From Bordetella parapertussis (lineage in GTDB: Bacteria; Pseudomonadota; Gammaproteobacteria; Burkholderiales; Burkholderiaceae_D): a stretch of 8,676 bases of DNA. A model generated the notes under the pieces. That model made no database searches. It was given only the letters and a program-made list of their open reading frames with translations, and was not told the origin of the DNA. Location of the stretch: positions 1-8,676 of the forward strand of contig CAMBJI010000070.1 in assembly GCA_945867725.1 (NCBI GenBank). Reading direction: 5' to 3'. Below are positions 6,202 to 8,676 of the stretch, piece after piece. The translations under genes were made by a program, and so were the position numbers. Positions within the stretch are counted from its first letter, which is position 1. Each line of letters opens with the position of its first letter.

Positions 6202-7263
6202 ATGAGCATACAGACCGACGATTTCAGCGAGCAGCGCATTATTGCCGCCACCCCGGTGTCGCCCAACGAAGAGGCGATCGAGCGTGCCTTGCGTCCACAC
6301 AAGCTCGATGACTATGTGGGCCAAGAAAAAATTCGCGAGCAGCTGGAGATTTTCATCACCGCAGCACGCAATCGTGGTGAGGCGCTCGACCATACCTTGT
6401 TGTTTGGTCCACCCGGCTTAGGCAAGACCACGCTGGCGCACATCATTGCGCGTGAAATGGGTGTCAACCTGCGTCAGACCTCCGGTCCGGTGCTTGAGCG
6501 TGCCGGTGACCTTGCCGCATTGCTGACCAATCTCGAAGCCAATGATGTGCTGTTCATCGACGAGATTCATCGGCTCTCACCGGTGGTTGAAGAAATTCTC
6601 TATCCAGCGCTCGAGGATTACCAGATCGACATCATGATCGGCGAAGGTCCGGCCGCGCGTTCGGTGCGACTGGATTTGCAACCCTTCACGCTGGTCGGTG
6701 CCACCACTCGCGCCGGCATGCTCACCAATCCGTTACGAGACCGTTTCGGCATCGTGTCGCGTCTGGAATTTTATACTCCGGAAGAATTAGCGCGCATCGT
6801 TACGCGAAGTGCATCCCTGCTCAATGCCGTGATCATCGGCGATGGTGCGATAGAAATTGCCCGCCGCAGTCGCGGCACACCCCGTATCGCGAATCGCCTG
6901 TTGCGACGAGTGCGTGATTACGCGGAAGTCAAAGGTAAGGGCGAAATCACCAGCGCGATAGCAGATGCCGCGCTGAAGATGCTAGACGTTGATCCGGTGG
7001 GGTTTGATCTGATGGACCGCAAGCTACTCGAAGCGGTGCTATTCAAATTCAGCGGCGGGCCTGTAGGTCTAGACAATCTCGCCGCAGCGATTGGCGAAGA
7101 GCGCGACACCATCGAGGATGTACTCGAGCCTTATCTGATCCAGCAGGGATATTTGCAGCGCACGCCGCGCGGGCGTATTGCAACGCCTGCGGCTTACCGG
7201 CATTTTGGTGTGGCTGCCCCCCGCACCAGTCCTAACGGAGATTTGTGGGATTCTCAGTCTTAA
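6202..7263 (+). CDS. ruvB: Holliday junction branch migration ATPase RuvB
   Basis: RuvB is the hexameric AAA+ motor that pumps DNA through RuvA-bound junctions. From the ATG at 6202 it is 353 residues. It shows Walker [10 protein letters not shown] at 69-77, Walker B LFIDEIH at 117-123, sensor 1 GATTRAG at 166-172, and the arginine-finger region LRDRFG at 178-183. A C-terminal winged-helix DNA-binding domain includes [10 protein letters not shown] and [17 protein letters not shown] longer frame begins at TTG 6169, overlapping the ruvA stop. It would add 11 residues not typical of the family, while MSIQTDDF... fits betaproteobacterial RuvB starts, so 6202 is preferred. The ribosome binding site is weak (CAGG at 6185-6188), so coupling to ruvA is likely. 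A hairpin immediately follows the stop. Confidence 0.97.
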   Translation: MSIQTDDFSEQRIIAATPVSPNEEAIERALRPHKLDDYVGQEKIREQLEIFITAARNRGEALDHTLLFGPPGLGKTTLAHIIAREMGVNLRQTSGPVLERAGDLAALLTNLEANDVLFIDEIHRLSPVVEEILYPALEDYQIDIMIGEGPAARSVRLDLQPFTLVGATTRAGMLTNPLRDRFGIVSRLEFYTPEELARIVTRSASLLNAVIIGDGAIEIARRSRGTPRIANRLLRRVRDYAEVKGKGEITSAIADAALKMLDVDPVGFDLMDRKLLEAVLFKFSGGPVGLDNLAAAIGEERDTIEDVLEPYLIQQGYLQRTPRGRIATPAAYRHFGVAAPRTSPNGDLWDSQS

Positions 7264-7264
7264 G

Positions 7265-7286
7265 AGGCTCTAAGTCTTTAGGGCCT
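7265..7286 (+). terminator. Hairpin after ruvB, probable end of the ruv transcript
   Basis: AGGCTCTAA (7265-7273) pairs with TTAGGGCCT (7278-7286) over nine consecutive base pairs, one of them G-T, around a GTCT loop. It starts two bases after the ruvB TAA. The following T tract is short (TTTCAATC), so as an intrinsic terminator it is modest. Confidence 0.5.
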
Positions 7287-7464
7287 TTCAATCACCTTCT
7301 TGTTCGGGCTGCCCGATCTTCACTCGACCCAGCCTGTCGCCCAATGAGTACGGCTAACTAATACATCGGCAGTATCTCTTCTCCGGATCTTTTCTTCATG
7401 CCCGGTCACACAGTTCCATGTGCGCCCGTCTGTAGGTGCGTCTATACCCTGAAGGGAAATCATA
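7287..7464 (+). promoter_or_regulatory. Region upstream of the LRR gene, presumed promoter
   Basis: This 178-bp non-coding stretch separates the ruv terminator from the GTG-started LRR gene. It contains a small hairpin, TCGGG (7304-7308) and CCCGA (7312-7316). It also has a weak match to the hrpII-type activator motif: TTCG at 7303-7306, 16 bases, then CTCG at 7323-7326. No convincing sigma-70 -35/-10 pair is placed correctly. AAGGGA at 7452-7457 is a good Shine-Dalgarno, seven bases before the GTG. Confidence 0.3.
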
Positions 7465-8676
7465 GTGAAAAGCTCTGTGACAGGTGGGGTCGGTCAAGCC
7501 GGCGCGCCATCAACGCAAGTCAATGAAAACCCATCCATCGATGAAAACTCATCCGCCAATCGAACCGATCAAAACAAACCTACTGTTAAGCCACGAGAAA
7601 AAGACGGTACGGGACTTGAATGGGAAGTCGTTCCCACGGATATTGTTTTCCGAATATTCGATGTACTAACGGAGCAAGTCTTTCAAAGCCAAGGCACAGC
7701 CAGAACAGATGCGTTACGAGCAGTGCTCCATTTTGGATCGGTCAGCATTAACCAGCGCCACTCATTTCAAGAATTTCTCAAAAATCACCCCAATGGCGCT
7801 GTGCTGCGGCCTGAGATATTTGCCTTCACACATCCGGAATGGAAACAGGAAGCAAAAAATTTGAAAGAAAATTGTGAAAAATTGCGCGAAGATTTTTCAA
7901 AATCAAAATCCCTGATCACCGAATTAAGTAAATCATTTTATTCTTCAAACTCATCCAGCACTGCAAATCAAGGACCTGACCTTCAGATTTTTGATCAGTT
8001 TGAAGGAATTCAGATAGATTTCAAGATGTTTACATGGGCCTCAGAGGTGGGGTCATTGATCTCGTCGATCGAAGGAAAAGTCATTAAGCTGGATGCAAAG
8101 AATATTGGGCGCGAGCGGGTTTTAAACGAAGTTATTCCTTGCCTGAAAAACACTCCCGTCAGTTGTCCTATCGTGTTGGACATATCTGGTAATCACCTCG
8201 TGAGCAAAGACTTGGCTCCTTTGATTGAATTCATGGCGGGCAACCCGACGATTTACCGGCTGGATCTTAGCGAAAATCCTCTTTTTGAAGACAAAGATAA
8301 TCACAAGGAGGTGGTACAGCTATTCGCGTGTGGAGGTCCTTCGACGCATTGTTATCTATCGAATGTTGGCTTCAACGATATGGCTGCTCAAGAATTAAAA
8401 CAAGCGATCGCGAAATCAAGCGTTCTTGAGCATCTTGACTTGCGCTTCAACCAATTGTCTGCGAATGGTGTGGCGGCAGTGATAAAGGCATTGATACCCG
8501 GCGCAGAACCAGATCAGAAAGTGATTACCTCAATCCGAGACGTAAGATTATTTAATAATGCTTACGATGATGGAGTTGATGATGAGATTGTTCAAGGTGC
8601 TGTTCGTCAAGGAATAGAAAACATTAAAGAATTCACCAAAAATGATCCTGAACTAGGAGCGACTGTGGCCGGCACT
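7465..8676 (+). CDS. Candidate secreted effector: F-box-like and leucine-rich-repeat protein (3' end outside window)
   Basis: One reading frame stays open for 404 codons to the window edge. GTG at 7465 is the start: an in-frame TGA lies at 7450-7452, a Shine-Dalgarno AAGGGA at 7452-7457, and no ATG occurs for about 190 codons. Residues 1-50 are Ser/Asn/Thr/Pro-rich with no acidic residue before Glu21. Residues 56-68 (VPTDIVFRIFDVL) fit the F-box helix-1 pattern, and DALRAVLHFGSVS (82-94) may be its second half after an insertion. Residues 126-160 are charged and helical, probably coiled coil. Leucine-rich repeats appear at 237 (VLDISGNHL), 265 (RLDLSENPL), 295 (degenerate), 323 (HLDLRFNQL) and 359, spaced about 28-36 residues, which is the ribonuclease-inhibitor type. 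No signal peptide or membrane segment is seen. The codon and base use is more A+T-rich than in ruvB. F-box plus LRR is the GALA effector layout of Ralstonia; the F-box part is tentative and the host target unknown. Confidence 0.75.
   Translation, partial: MKSSVTGGVGQAGAPSTQVNENPSIDENSSANRTDQNKPTVKPREKDGTGLEWEVVPTDIVFRIFDVLTEQVFQSQGTARTDALRAVLHFGSVSINQRHSFQEFLKNHPNGAVLRPEIFAFTHPEWKQEAKNLKENCEKLREDFSKSKSLITELSKSFYSSNSSSTANQGPDLQIFDQFEGIQIDFKMFTWASEVGSLISSIEGKVIKLDAKNIGRERVLNEVIPCLKNTPVSCPIVLDISGNHLVSKDLAPLIEFMAGNPTIYRLDLSENPLFEDKDNHKEVVQLFACGGPSTHCYLSNVGFNDMAAQELKQAIAKSSVLEHLDLRFNQLSANGVAAVIKALIPGAEPDQKVITSIRDVRLFNNAYDDGVDDEIVQGAVRQGIENIKEFTKNDPELGATVAGT

Noticed and set aside
7484..7669. A 61-codon plus-strand frame starting within the LRR gene
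   Set aside because: It is out of frame with the 404-codon LRR frame, repetitive by chance (KTHPSMKTHPP), and has no own ribosome binding site.

Overview
The window is a stretch of bacterial chromosome. It most likely comes from a betaproteobacterium of the order Burkholderiales. The evidence is the gene order (tyrS tail, dtd, histidine phosphatase, dusB, fis, purH, ruvC, ruvA, ruvB), the short 77-residue Fis without the N-terminal arm of the enterobacterial protein, and the RuvB and Dtd sequences. The genus cannot be fixed from sequence reading alone.

Layout. Positions 1-26 hold the last codons of what looks like tyrS, overlapping the TTG start of dtd (23-478). A histidine phosphatase follows (530-1189), then the dusB-fis pair (1272-2571). 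A roughly 200-bp leader with foldable RNA precedes purH (2768-4333). Positions 4334-4693 have no convincing gene. They carry three GC-rich palindromes of one REP-like family, and two of these lie inside an 85-bp direct repeat. Directly after the last palindrome is a small GIY-YIG nuclease-like gene (4694-4978), inserted between purH and the ruvC-ruvA-ruvB block (4986-7263). A hairpin right after the ruvB stop probably ends that block.

The last 1.2 kb differs from the rest. A GTG-initiated reading frame is open from 7465 to the window edge (404 codons, no stop reached). It is visibly richer in A+T than the ruv genes. Its product has a Ser/Asn/Thr/Pro-rich N-terminus, a segment fitting the first half of an F-box motif, a probable coiled coil, and about five ribonuclease-inhibitor-type leucine-rich repeats. 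The architecture recalls eukaryote-like effectors such as the Ralstonia GALA proteins, so this is the most interesting part of the window. It suggests a bacterium that interacts with eukaryotic cells.

How the genes work together. Dtd and DusB maintain tRNA quality and modification, Fis shapes the nucleoid and transcription, PurH finishes IMP synthesis, and RuvABC branch-migrates and resolves Holliday junctions. These are housekeeping functions. The palindrome/GIY-YIG island and the terminal LRR gene are accessory.
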